Shown here in pieces: positions 1-11,547 of a DNA stretch of 64,000 nucleotides. The notes below the pieces were generated by a model. It made no database searches, was not told the DNA's origin, and worked only from the letters and a program-made list of their open reading frames with translations. The DNA is from Sipunculus nudus (taxonomy: Eukaryota > Annelida > Sipuncula > Golfingiida > Sipunculidae), in NCBI GenBank assembly GCA_026874595.1, contig CM049310.1, positions 25,097,058 to 25,161,057 of the forward strand, read 5' to 3'. The number at the start of each line of letters is the position of its first letter. The stretch's first letter is position 1. The position numbers and the translations under genes were made by a program.

Positions 1-33
1 AATCTTACTGTCATCTGTTAATATATTCTGCAG

Positions 34-232
34 CGTGACCACGGACCAGATACTGGACAGCAGGCCATGGAATATGAGCACGTTTGCTGTGTTTGCAAGT
101 GTCACCAGTGGATGTCGGTACCTCCCAATTAGCGAGCACCGCGGTTGTCACCCAGAGATCTTTTATGATTGTGGGCCCCAGAACTTCTACATTCTCTGTG
201 AACCGTCAGGCAATATAATTCAGACTCCCTGA
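34..232 (+). CDS. C-terminal exon of an upstream PAN/hemopexin-like paralogue (partial gene)
   Basis: Bounded upstream by ATATATTCTGCAG, phase 2, 199 nt to TGA at 230-232. It encodes 'VTTDQILDSRPWNMSTF', 'SVTSGCRYLPISEHRGC' and 'EIFYDCGPQNFYILCEPSG'. It is intact and closely related to 11548-11747, so it is the last exon of a neighbouring copy whose other exons lie outside the window to the left. Confidence 0.75.
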
Positions 233-1344
233 TTCTGCAGTTTTTTCGAATCCTTTGTATATATAAAATTCATAATAATACAATTTTTTAATATTTTCCG
301 CTCAGGATTAAATTGATAAAATCCACTTAGGTGATCACTGTTTCAGTATTCATTATACAAAATATGTGGTTGTATAGTAAATGAGTTTGAAATATTTGCA
401 TTTCATGACACCTGTTATATTATTTGAATACGATTAATAACATGACCCATAGTTACACATGTAATAGACTGAATTTGCCTTTTTGTATGTATTTAAATGA
501 CAACCTGTATGTGAAAAGTCGCCTTCTGTAATGTTTTGGTATGATTATTAAATAAATTTGTTGTAATCCTGTGATAACTGTATCCGTGACTGTCATGACG
601 AAGAATGCCGGTATCGATTCCGTAACCAGGGAGCCGCTTTTGATATAGAGAAACTGGTATATCAGATAACATGTAGCTGGAAAAAATGCCCAAGATCTTT
701 CAACTATTTTCTTAGTTGTGTTGAAAAAAAAAAACAGGATTAAGCTGTTTATGATTCCTTTACCTTCGTGTGCAAACTTGTAACTGGACTTTTTTTCTCT
801 GATGCATTGAAAGACCTGTTTATTTCTATTCTTATTTTCTGATAAATACCTCTGCAAATTGTGACAAAAACTGCACACGTGTACATATTGGTAAAAGTTA
901 TATTAAACTAAAACAAGGCATGTAGGTTCACTCGACAGAAGGAGCGGTGACCGACTATCCTGAGTAAATATTTTCCCGGATTCTGCTGCCGTTGGTCTTG
1001 TTTCAGAAGAATTCTGTGATGTGATGCAATTCATCTTTGACAGAACTAAAAATTTACAATATGACAGTTCTAGAATTTCCGGTTATACGGAATATAAACT
1101 AAAGAATGTGTTAATTATTAATGAAGCGTGAACCCCATGTAATTCCCATTCTTTTAAAAATAACATTAGTAATTGTTAATCTATATAACCTCATTCGTAT
1201 GCCTGAATATTAAGCATGTATACTGACTACTTCCTTCTGGCATTAAAATGAACTTTCCTTCGCGTTTTGACAAAAAGCGTTTACAACAGTACAACAAGAT
1301 TTAAGAAAGTTTCTTAGAGGTAGTAGAAGTATAACTACGGTTAT
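233..1344. other. Intergenic, no gene seen
   Basis: AT-rich sequence with stops in all frames apart from short frames lacking motifs or good splice borders. I see no repeats here. Confidence 0.6.
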
Positions 1345-1503
1345 AGAACCTTCCCTCCATTCACCGGTCTTGTAGCTGAAGGATACAGATATACAGAGGT
1401 GTATTCTTGGTTTAAATCCATTACTTATGACCAAGGAGGAGTTTGCAACATGCAGTGCAACAATGAAGTGATTAATGTGCTGTTGTTTTCAAATGTCTTG
1501 GTT

Positions 1504-1553
1504 ATGACTATGTCCATGACCTCAGTCTTTCTGCCCCTAATGATCGCTCTCCG
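1504..1553 (+). CDS. Duplicate signal-peptide-like first exon
   Basis: Encodes MTMSMTSVFLPLMIAL and ends CTC CG|GTAAGT, a strong donor, in phase 2. Its flanks (about 1345-1630) align with 4228-4500, where the putative first exon of the PAN/hemopexin-like gene lies. The phase does not fit the phase-0 PAN exon at 5021, so it is either an alternative start to an unseen exon or a relic. Confidence 0.3.
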
Positions 1554-1729
1554 GTAAGTCTCCGCTATGACTTGTTTTCTCTGTTCTCCTTTTCTCCCTT
1601 TGGGGCGCAAATAATGTATTCATAAAACCGGAGCGATGATATGGATAATCTAACAAATAACAGTGACCAAGCTATTTATACACATTTTACCTTATTCTTA
1701 TGCAAAATATATTATCACAAAATTACATG

Positions 1730-2505
1730 TCCTTTACCGAGTTAGTAAGTTTCTTCAAACACCAACTCTAAAACTTATATATCATTCTCTAATTTAAAGG
1801 CATATTGATTACTGTATTTCTGTTTGGGGTGGATGCTCGAAAACGTATAAGTCAAAAATCCAGAGAATCCAAAATAAAGCTGCCCGTATTGTTACAAAAA
1901 ACTTCGATATAAATATTTCTCCAGCATCAATTCAGTTAGGTTGGATGATCGTGGAACAGAGATATCGCTATTTTGTTAATCTTTTAGTTTTTAAATGTTT
2001 ATTTGGTGATGCACCTCATACTTTTAGACATGGCCTGAAATATGCACGTAAACCATACAATACACGTCAAACGACCAGTGGCAATCTTGCCATCATAAAA
2101 CCGAGAACTGACAGAATTAAATCAAGCTTTCTTTACGCAGGCCCGCATCACTTGAATCAACTTCCCAATAATTTAAGACACGTAACTGATGTTTAGCGTT
2201 TTAAACAAGTATTTAAATCCTTTCTACGATGATTTCCATGTTTTACTCGATCTTTATAATTGTATATGATAACATTTGTGTCATATGTAGCAATCTATGT
2301 TTTAAATATGTGTATGTTTAGATCATTGTTTTAAACATTTTATTTATTTTCAATGACTATTTTAATATGAGTATGTAATGTATATCTCTTTGTCAATGTA
2401 TATTTCTCTGTGATATTCCCAGGACCCCATCGAAAAACAGCTGAACATGCTGAATGGGCCATCCTGGTAAAATATTTGTATAAATAAATAAATAAATAAA
2501 TATGG
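1730..2505 (+). mobile_element. 5'-truncated non-LTR retrotransposon, RT C-terminal end
   Basis: The frame reads 'HIDYCISVWGG', 'KIQRIQNKAARIV' and 'LVFKCLFGDAP', the well-known C-terminal motif series after the RT domain of Jockey/CR1-type LINEs. Stops interrupt it (TAA before HIDYC, TAG after 'LRHVTDV'). The 3' end is a (TAAA)n tail at 2481-2503. The element is a dead insertion. Confidence 0.8.
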
Positions 2506-3317
2506 CCACATGCGCTGATCAATCCGTTACGCCAGATATAGCCCGATCTGTAACCTTACAGTTACGGCAAAATCCAAAACAATTCGATAACCAAATTCGT
2601 CATAACCAAACTTTTCTCAATTGGTTCTAGGGTAGTTTTTCCTGCAGAATCGATTACTGCAGAATCGATTACTGCTTAGGACATTTTTGTATCGTGTTTA
2701 TCTAATGAGATAATTTGCATATTTGAATAAATAAGAAAAAATAACTTATTATACATAAATATATTATAATTTGGCTTTAAGTTTGGTGAGAATATTGAAT
2801 TGGGAACAAAATATTTTTTTATCAAATTTAACATTTCTTCATATGAAATTTGGGTTTAAAGCAGTAAATTGTAGAATTACTTAAGGTTTATTGTAAAACT
2901 ATGCAAACTTTTTTTTAATAAGAACAGCGTAGCAAAGAAAATACTGATCATTTTACTAACTTAACTTTATTATGTTTTCTGTTCATCATTTATCAAGATA
3001 ATTTTCACATTCACATCATTTTATAAACCTATTTGCATATTTAAATATGTATACATGTATATGCGATAATAGACAGGGAAAGAACAATTCGATAATCGTC
3101 ATTGCAAAACCTTCCCAAATTGATTCAAGACTAATTTTTCCTGTAGAACCCAACTCTGCTTGGGACTGTTTTGTATCTGGCACTTTTAACGAGAGAATTT
3201 GAACTATAGTGACCTTTTAACTTCCGATCATACCTAAGATTTTGTGTTAAAAAATAACCTGCTAAAATAGTGTTTCAGGGTTAAAGAAAATTAGAAATAA
3301 TGGGAGTATGACTACGG

Positions 3318-3373
<56 letters not shown>

Positions 3374-4227
3374 AGGGGTTGCCGACTTGCAGGTTCTCTC
3401 GTCAAACTCGAACACAAGGCAGACGTTAAGACGATGTTTAATCAATATATATCAAAGCCGTACAGGTTCGCACCATGCACATACATTAAAAATATATTGA
3501 AACAGCAGGCTACTGGAGACTTGACACCTCCGACTTGACACCTCCGACTTGACAATTGACACCGACTATCTTTTCAATGCCATCCCAGTATACTTATACG
3601 TTCTAGAGGCGTGAGTGAGGACCTTAACGAAACAAGGGCTACAAGGCTGATGCTGGTATCGTTATCTGTCCACTTCAGAGTAAATGTGTGTTTCCTGTCT
3701 GCTCTTAAAATGCCTATTAAGCAAAGACTATTATAAGCTCAACAATAAATAATACCTTGCTAGATAGCTCACACAACACTTTATCAGTTATACTAATTGT
3801 GACGTATTCACGAATTATAATTAACTTGTAATGTGAAATAAACTTAGATTATACTATGTGGATCTTAATTTATCAACTGAAAAATGATTTATAACTGGAA
3901 AATTAAATAAGGTAAGGTATCATGGCATATATGTACATACAGAGAACAAAGAGGCCCACCTGATACTCTATTATTCTAAGAAATATAAATAAGGACCTGG
4001 TTGCTAATGAAGAATATACTTTTACAGAAAACACTCTGTCTCTCTCTATATATATATATAACCATATGGAATATTGAGCAGGGGTCGAGGGGACGCCATC
4101 AGCCTCATCGCGCAGACGCCGGGCTGGGTGGCCCCTTACGCAATCAGACCGGAGAGACCAGAACTAATAGTTAACGGATGGACCTCAGTGTACGCCTAGA
4201 CCTGTATAAGTGTGTACTTTGTAACAA
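2506..4227. other. Intergenic AT-rich DNA
   Basis: Contains a short direct duplication (AGAATCGATTACTGC, ~2646-2675), two related stretches at 2560-2720 and 3080-3190 ('AACAATTCGATAA', 'TTTTTCCTG.AGAA'), the (TA)n tract at 3318, and a small duplication (GACACCTCCGACTT at ~3522-3552). No gene recognised. Confidence 0.5.
3318..3370. repeat. (TA)n microsatellite
   Basis: About 26 TA units. Further (TA)n tracts: 13377-13402, 26208-26244, 26480-26526, 36970-37048, 37813-37860, 38600-38632, 40756-40787, 42372-42390 and 43177-43229. Confidence 0.95.
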
Positions 4228-4381
4228 TATAGAACCTTCCTTTGATCGGTTTGTAGTTTACGAAGAAGGATATACAGGGTTGTGTTTTTGGTTTTACCCA
4301 TTTCCAGTGAACACGGAGGAGTTTGCTACATGAAATGCTACATTGGTGTGAATGTGCTAGTGCTGTTGATTTCAAAGGACC

Positions 4382-4438
4382 ATGGCTATGGTTTCAGTCA
4401 TCCTGCACCTAATTGTCGTTCTCCTGATTCCCCTCATG
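4382..4438 (+). pseudogene. Putative exon 1 with signal peptide (PAN/hemopexin-like gene)
   Basis: ATG opens MAMVSVILHLIVVLLIPLM and ends ATG|GTATTC in phase 0, which fits the phase-0 acceptor of the PAN exon at 5021. The donor is not strong. The surrounding ~280 bp is a diverged copy of 1345-1630, which has its own hydrophobic start exon. Confidence 0.4.
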
Positions 4439-5020
4439 GTATTCCTGTTTATGTTCTCGTCCCCTTTTGGTTTCTGGCACTGCAAATAAGAGATTAACAA
4501 AATCGGAGATTGGGATAACCTACCAAATGACGATTACTAGCTATATATACACGTCTACCTGATTTTTATTGAAAATATATCTCCGGGCTAAACGTGATCA
4601 TCCTAACACTTGTCACATTGGCGGCCACATGATCAATAAGATACACCGGATATCGTCGTATCTGTAACCTAACGTGATTTGACATTAACCGACATTTATA
4701 AGACATGTTGCCTTGACTTTAAATAGAAATTTGCTGCTTTATTTGAATGGGCTCCTTGTAACACGAGGATCGGATCTTTGGCTCTTGCGTTTCACCATCC
4801 ATGCAGCCCTTAGATGTCGAAAAGACGCGTTGTATATCAGGTTATGTTTCACCACGTGAGTCACAGGGTCAGGAGTTATGTATGCCTCTGCATTTGACGG
4901 TTGAGTGAAAGGGACTATATTTAAATAGAAAGATATATCGATATCCGTAAATGCTCATGTAAAAGGAATAACAGAAGAGAGTTGAAACAACCCAAGATCA
5001 TCATAAACGTTTTATTTCAG

Positions 5021-5335
5021 TCTCTGCTTGTAAGAAATGGCACCAGTAGTTTTAATGTGGTTGATCGGAAGTTAAAGTTAAACAATCAACTTGGCAACAA
5101 CCACACTGTCTCAAAGGACATGGCGTTCAGGAATCACACGATCAAAGTGGTAACGACAGAAGGGTTATTTCAGTGTGCCTGATTATGCCACAACAGACAG
5201 AGATGCTTTTCTTTAAACGTGGGCCCGTCATTTACAGAAAATAACTGCGAACTGAATGACCGCCTCGCCGGTTCTCACGAAAGTTGGTTAGTCCCTGCAC
5301 CTGGATTCGAATATTACGAAATGGAAACAGCTGAG
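5021..5335 (+). pseudogene. PAN/apple-domain exon with in-frame TGA
   Basis: Bounded by TTTTATTTCAG and GCTGAG|GTAGAG, 315 nt, exactly 105 codons. The frame reads 'FQCA', then TGA, then 'LCHNRQRCFSLNVGP', 'NNCELNDRLAGSHESW' and 'FEYYEMETAE'. The C-x3-C-x5-C spacing followed by CELN and YYE is the PAN/apple pattern; the stop falls at one of the x3 positions (5180-5182). Reading continues cleanly on both sides, so this is one lesion in an otherwise intact exon. Confidence 0.7.
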
Positions 5336-5368
5336 GTAGAGCGTTCATTTTTGTCTGCCTTATATATA

Positions 5369-6294
5369 CAGTAAAACCTTGTTGTGTCGAAGTCGAAGGG
5401 ACTGGTGAATTTACTTCGACACAACAGGAGTTCGAGACAACCGATATTCATTATATTCAACCTTCTTCAGCCTTGATCATTATCGAAAAATACTGCACAT
5501 CTATAGGGCCTATATTATATAGTTCTCACAAATGTTTGCCTGAAAGAACTACATAAATGTTATTTTAAATTTATTTCTTGATAATAAAAAGGCACATAAG
5601 TACCACCAAAAATAGGATTAGGTAAATACAAAAGTGAAGCAGTAAAGCAGTGCTGTAAGGTAAAGAATTAAGAGTCAGTCTGAAAGGTTTCATCTTCCTC
5701 CCTATATAATTAGTTCTGTATGTATATCCTAGACACATCGAAGGTAAAGATTCATTACGTTCTGGTTTATTAATAACTTTTCATTTCGAAGTAATGCTTT
5801 GTCGGCGAGAGAAGAAAGGCATGATTATGAGTGACAAATTGGCCAAACAGGTTAACAACGGACCAGGTATGTAGGCCATCGTGCCTGAGGGGTAAGATCC
5901 TTGTCGATATTAATTATATAGCTGGTTACACGGCCGTAGGTATCTAAACATTAAAGCGGCATGAACTCGAGTGGAGCGGCAGAGATTTACATGCGTGTGA
6001 GACTTACCGGTATTAATTACGCATAACCGGTCATCACGGCTCAATCATGATTGACGGGCTCTGCGGGACTGTTATCCAAACATTCAAGCGACATGACTTC
6101 GAGTTGAGCGATGGAAATACTAGCTGGGGACCTACAAAACACCTCGACACATCAGGTTTTTCGACACATCCGAGTTCGACACAAAAGAAGTTAAATTAGT
6201 AAGGATTTAACTGTGTTTTGCAGGGACTCCACATTTGACTTCGACACATGTGGGAATTCGACTTAACCGTGTTCGACACAACGAGATTTAACTG
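5369..6294. mobile_element. Pogo/Tigger-like MITE
   Basis: Starts CAGTAAAACCTTGTTGTGTC and ends with the complement of CAGTTAAATCTCGTTGTGTC; TA on both sides. The CAGT(A/T)(A/A)A start and TA target are typical of pogo-like Tc1/mariner elements. Inner blocks repeat the TTCGACACA motif. No transposase is seen. It lies in the intron between the PAN and hemopexin-like exons. Confidence 0.8.
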
Positions 6295-6546
6295 TATATT
6301 TATACATATATATGTGTGTGTGTGTTTGTGTGTGTGTGTTAAATTGAAACCGCGAACCAGAAATCTAAGCGTAAGCATTTGTATATGCTCGGAGTTAAAA
6401 CCAGTTCAAGTTCAAAACGCCGAATATATACATTTTTGTAATTCTACCGGCTTTTTAAGCATCTAGCACTGAATATCTAATAAAGATGAAGTCGTAGGGT
6501 AGTTCTCTAATAAATATATTTAACTTGTTGTCATACTCTCAATCGC

Positions 6547-6958
6547 CTACTGGCATACACTGTATTTGATACACTAAGTTTTCTTGTTACTCGCAGCCTG
6601 ACCGATACACTGTATATTTGATACACTTAGTTTTCTTGTTACTCGCAGCCTGACCGATACACTGTATATTTGATACACTTAGTTTTCTTGTTACTCGCAG
6701 CCTGACCGATACACTATATTTGATACACTTAGTTTTCTTGTTACTCGCAGCCTAACCGATACACTGTATATTTGATACACTTAGTTTTCTTGTTACTCGC
6801 AGCCTGACCGATACACTGTATATTTGATACACTTAGTGTTCTTGTTTCTCGCAGCCTGACCGATACACTGTATATTTGATACACTTAGTTTTCTTGTTAC
6901 TCGCAGCCTGACCGATACACTGTATATTTGATACACTTAGTTTTCTTGTTACTCGCAG
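6547..6958 (+). repeat. 52-bp minisatellite carrying eight copies of a 3' splice site
   Basis: Eight units of about 52 bp. Each contains CTTAGTTTTCTTGTTACTCG followed by CAG and CCTGACC, i.e. polypyrimidine tract, AG and the first bases of the exon at 6959. Only the last copy is joined to the open reading frame. The unit length is not a multiple of three, so use of an upstream copy would shift the frame. Confidence 0.9.
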
Positions 6959-7193
6959 CCTGCCCGAATGACCCCACTCGCGCCAGGAGAATGCGTTGAT
7001 GCCTCTGTATACTTCGCGTTTCCCTACAACCTGCTGTTTATCGGAGACAGAATTTTTCTGGATCAAGTAGCCCTTGCACACATTGAAGAACCACGCGCCA
7101 CAGAAATCGTCTTCTTAGGGTTCGGGGGCTCAGTAGATGCGGCGTTTCAGCTTTGGCGGCCTGGTGGTGAACCAGAAATATACTTACTTCAAG
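6959..7193 (+). CDS. Hemopexin-like exon
   Basis: Bounded by GTTACTCGCAG and CAA G|GTAAGC, 235 nt, phase 0 to 1. It encodes 'VDASVYFAFPYNLLFIGDR' and 'VDAAFQLWRPGGEPEIYLLQ', which look like successive hemopexin-type blades (DAA.. followed by a YLLQGD strand completed in the next exon). The acceptor is the last of eight tandem copies. A decayed copy of its 3' half lies at about 15182-15289. Confidence 0.7.
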
Positions 7194-8100
7194 GTAAGCC
7201 CTAACATCATCTGTATAGCTCCCGCCAACATACACAGATTTAACTTAAGAGTTTAGGTACTGTTTAATTGGTCTTTATTACACAAACATCTTGAAATCTT
7301 TGTAGAAGTGTACCCACAATAGATATAACCTTGAGAGAGCAGCCATGTAAGCCATTATTACCATGTGTCTGTAACCATACAAACCATTGTTTCTGATCAC
7401 ACAAACCGTGAAACTAAAGAGACGAATATTCTTTAGGTAATACAATAAAAACATGGCTGAATATTGTAATAGGTTACAATAATAATAAGCCAGACATCAC
7501 ATAATAATATACTTCTGATTAATCTAGATGTAATTATATTTTCTGTGATTACAATTACAGTGGACAATCAAAAGGCTATAATTAATGACAAATAATATTA
7601 ACATCTGTATAATAATAAACCTATATAAATGAAACCGAGGAGTTTATAACAAAGGAGATTTTTACTCAAAATCTGGCCGTTTTGAAAATTGCTGAAGGGG
7701 GTCATAAAACTCGCTGCTCAGAGGCACAAAGTGATGCCGATAAACATCATGTGGCAAGAGAACGTGTGTGAAGCCGTCGTTGCTTATGAGCCTGGGCTAT
7801 CACTAGGCAGCGGTAAACATGGGCGATAATGAGGGAAAAACGCCATCAGTGACGCAGTGGGCGATGGCTCACAGTTATCAATGAAAATGTAAGTCATCCG
7901 GACATTGGCGTCATAACTTTTTGTAATCCATGGAATAGTATGAATCAAGGCTAATAAACTCGTATTTACATCTTAAGAAACAACTATGCATGAGTTCGGG
8001 ATAAATAAAATTTCTACTGAAAAGATATAATGGTCGCTTCGAACATTCCTGATATAACTGTATTAAAGCTCTAAGATTACGCTAACAATATTAAAAGGCG

Positions 8101-8120
8101 GGGGGGGGGGGGGGGGGGGG
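8101..8120. repeat. Poly-G tract (G20)
   Basis: Other long G or C runs are at 12723-12736, 20782-20795, 33562-33576, 36465-36481, 36531-36553, 37576-37593, 41820-41832, 46560-46576, 60602-60617 and 60737-60749. Confidence 0.95.
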
Positions 8121-8540
8121 AAGGCGTGTACACACATGGTACTGAAAAGGAAAAACTAAGCAGTTAACATCATAAATAAACATAAATCTCATATGTCCTA
8201 TGCAGCAAGAAAACACATTTACCTCGTTGATTTCCCGGGATGTTTCCTACGGCAAGAATGTACATTGTTACGGAACCTAATATAAACAGATCACATATGC
8301 GTGACGAACACAAATTTTGTAATGGAGATAAAAAATCAGATTTTGCAACACTAGGCAGCGTGAAATATTTTTTTGTTAACAAATAACTATAATTTATTCT
8401 TAAAACAACCCTAACAATACAATTCACCAAATCGATACAATTATACAGTAAAACAGCGGTATAGCAACAAGTCAATACAATCACACAGAAAATAATGTGC
8501 ACAGTACCTGGGTACCAACACCGTCACCACGATAAGTTCT

Positions 8541-8705
8541 TTAAATGTATACTCTCGGAGAATAACAGTCCAGTGGAAAGTTCTTGCAACAACCCAGAAA
8601 GTAAACTGAAGTCCAAATGCATAAAATCCAGGAGAAAGTCTTTGAAAATCTATAATTGCCGCATTCGTTGGATATGGTCCTAGAAACTGACACACGCTTC
8701 TGCAT
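8541..8705 (-). CDS. Candidate small protein, 54 residues, behind a TATA box
   Basis: ATG at 8705-8703, stop TAA at 8543-8541. Product starts MQKRVSVSRTISNECGNYRF and has a hydrophobic, aromatic stretch 'WILCIWTSVYFLGCC' and a C-terminus 'FPLDCYSPRVYI'. It lies 56 nt downstream of a good TATA box, on the opposite strand to the PAN/hemopexin-like gene in whose intron it sits. No family recognised. It could be a membrane or secreted peptide, or the first exon of something larger (donor-like CCGAGA|GTATAC near the end). Support is mainly positional. Confidence 0.25.
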   Translation of the reverse strand: MQKRVSVSRTISNECGNYRFSKTFSWILCIWTSVYFLGCCKNFPLDCYSPRVYI

Positions 8706-8760
8706 CCGCTGGAATCTGCTCTGCTACTCTCTGTCTGCCCTCCCGTTCTAAAACACAGCC

Positions 8761-8770
8761 CCTTTATATA
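8761..8770 (-). promoter_or_regulatory. TATA box on the minus strand
   Basis: TATATAAAGG in a GC-rich setting (followed by GGCTGTG); transcription would be expected to start near 8735, about 30 nt before the ATG at 8705. Confidence 0.4.
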
Positions 8771-11038
8771 CCTTCACACCTCAAGCCGAGAATTTTCCAT
8801 TTCTCGAACAGTCTTACGGATCCTACACAACACAGTAAGCACGCGATTCAGGAATTCTCTAGAAAAAACAGCGCTGTGTGTATCTCTACATACAAGGCTC
8901 ATCACGTGACCTCGGCTTGGCGTGAAAACCCAAGGCCAACATGACAACGAGAGTTCAACCAGTACGGATTAAGCATAGAATAATTATAATAAATGTAATA
9001 CGCGGCCAGACATGAGTGCCACAACAGGAGTTACGCCCGTGTCACATAATAAAAAGAGCACCTGTAACAACATCTATAAATTTATGATCTTTGCAAGTTA
9101 ACTCCTTGCTGACTGCCCGAATATAAAATGGCAAACTGGTCAAAGCGAATTGAGCCCACGTACCTCTCCCGTGTGCCTCTTTTTAAGCTATCATCCTATG
9201 CGTTAACAAATAACCGCATCAGAGCCACTGCGGTAGCTACAGTCTGAAAAAAATACTCCTCTCTTGATTTTAAAAGTTTTCTTGTTAACGGTTTGTTGGA
9301 AGGAGTATCTTCAGTTACAATTGTGGAGTTACATAAAAGTTTAAAACTTTTAACCGTGAACCTTGGTAATAGTCGCCGGTATATGAATCATTTGGCTTGC
9401 TTGTTCGTGGATCTCCGTGGTAGAGGGCGTATAGCAAACGCTATTGAAATTAATTTATTTTAGAACCTACAGGAAGGACTCATCCGTGGCGGACCTCATT
9501 TTCCCCAGACATCAATGAGTTAAATAACCAGGAAATAAAGCATATTATCAAGCCATCCCCGAAACCGTTCATTGAGCACTTGGCTGGGCGACAGCCCGAC
9601 TTCTAAATACATACGGTGATACCGCATCAGGTATTCTTGCAGGGCAGCATTGGTACCAAACGTTCATTCTGAGGATCCTCAATGGCATCGATATTGAGGG
9701 TAGCGGTGTGTTTTCGAATTCTAGTCTCAAGATCTCGAATCATCTAACATGAATTTTGTGGTAATCTGAGTATATGTTGAGTATAAGGTGGTGTCAATAC
9801 CGCGGTATTGACATAGGAAGGTCAGTTTAGAGACCAGTTTATAACAAGGAATCTTTATTCATTATAATGCTAACTCCAGAAAAAAATGACCAAGCCTGTA
9901 AATCAATAGACCTTAAGTTTTTTTAAGGTTTAAACGTAAGTCCTCGGAGCATTTATTTTCATGAAACAGCCGTATCGTCTAAGGCCAGGCCACGTGCTTT
10001 GGTCAGTTATATGTTCAACAAGAGTCGGAGTATATTGAAAATTGCTGTTCTAAAGAACAAGGAGCAAAGAGAAAACCAATAGACCAGCAGCGTGTTTGGG
10101 AACCTCGCACGGCAAACGTGTTGTTTAATTCTTCATTGGATCAGGGACTGAATCACGTGACTGTCATGGATTTTTTCCAAGGCTCGAGTGCGGTTGATCA
10201 GTACAGGGCAAGCGAACTTTGCTATCTGGGTTCCTGATTACGAAATATTCCGTTCAGCGTCTACAGGCTTCCGAGACTCGGTGCAAGTGTCGTCATTAAA
10301 TAGAGTTAAGGATTTTGTTTATGCAGTGGAAAACATTTTATATTTATATTTCAACATTTCAGGACTCAATTTAAAGTGAAGAAAAACAAGCCCCATTTTT
10401 AATTTTCGCTATGCCTGGTTTAGCCGGAACTATTGCTACTTGAAGACATCTATTTTGTGACACTGTGACGGCAATGCATCTGTGATGGCCGAAGTCTCCT
10501 CGTACTCAGACAATCTGGTAAAATCACAGCAGATATAATTTTCATGAATATGCATGCATATGAAAACTTGAAAATTGCGTAACATAAACTTATTGTGGTT
10601 TATATTCTTCACCTGGTTGAAATCCTCACAGAAGTTTGCTTCACGATGTACGCTTGCAAAATCATCTCGTGTCCCCACAAGATCAAAGGAATCCGGCTTG
10701 AACTGACGGACGTTGTTTCTTCGGACGGCTTATTCTTCCTTCGGTGCTAAATCTGCAAATATTCTGAATATTAACACAGGGGAATTGTGTGTAATCAATC
10801 GGCAGCTTAAATCCGAGTATCTGGAACGACGTTTTTTTATAATACCATATAGTACAGAAGAATGAGAATACAATTTCTTGTATTGAGGGTGCAAGATAAT
10901 TCAGAGGTTGTATAGAACATTCAGCAGGTTAACATCCCCTGATCATTCTCCTCCTCAATTATGCCTATTATCATTCGCTCTGTTAACAAAAGAATCCTGC
11001 ATGCACGTTTCATAATGATTTGGCGTTATTTTTTTCAG

Positions 11039-11252
11039 ATGGCCTCATCTTTAAGTATGTCTTCAACGACTTCTCCCTTGCATTAGGCATTACTCATGTC
11101 ACTTTCACCGGCTTCTCCCTCAAGCCGGGCAACCCAAAAGGAGTGCAGGAAGAGCTCTCGGAGCTGATTCCCGACAAACCGGAAATCACGTTGAACGGGG
11201 TGGTGTGGGATGAGCTCATCTACGTAGTTAAAGGAAACGTTTACAGATACAA
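11039..11252 (+). CDS. Second hemopexin-like exon
   Basis: Bounded by TTTTTTTCAG and AGA TAC AA|GTATGC, 214 nt, phase 1 to 2. Joined to the previous exon it reads 'YLLQ-DGLIFKYVFNDF', then 'PEITLNGVVWDELIYVVKG' and 'NVYRY'. No lesion is seen in this exon. The intron before it is 3.8 kb. Confidence 0.7.
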
Positions 11253-11547
11253 GTATGCCCCAACCTTGCATTTTATTTTGTCCTGGTCATTAAGTTGAGA
11301 TTCTCTTCAGATGGATGTTAATCTGACAGAGAATGTAAATTTATATAATTATAAAAAAATGATAGTAGGTGGCTAATATATTTATTCAATGGGTCGAGCA
11401 GAATGTATTGTAACACCAATAGGTCTCAATATGTAAGTATTGTTCCACAACCATTATTTTGTATATGGAAATAGAGATTGACATTGTTTCCGTGGAATAA
11501 TCAGATGCAAAGTTTTTTTTTGGTTCAAGTATTTCATTTTTCTACAG

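Larger units (their letters stand above)
7194..11038. other. Intron between hemopexin-like exons
   Basis: 3.8 kb. Apart from the G20 tract and the candidate small minus-strand gene near 8.5-8.8 kb, I found no repeats or exons with convincing borders. Confidence 0.5.

Noticed and set aside
6833-7235. Minus-strand frames of 65-82 codons
   Set aside because: They run through the 52-bp minisatellite and the antisense of the hemopexin-like exon.
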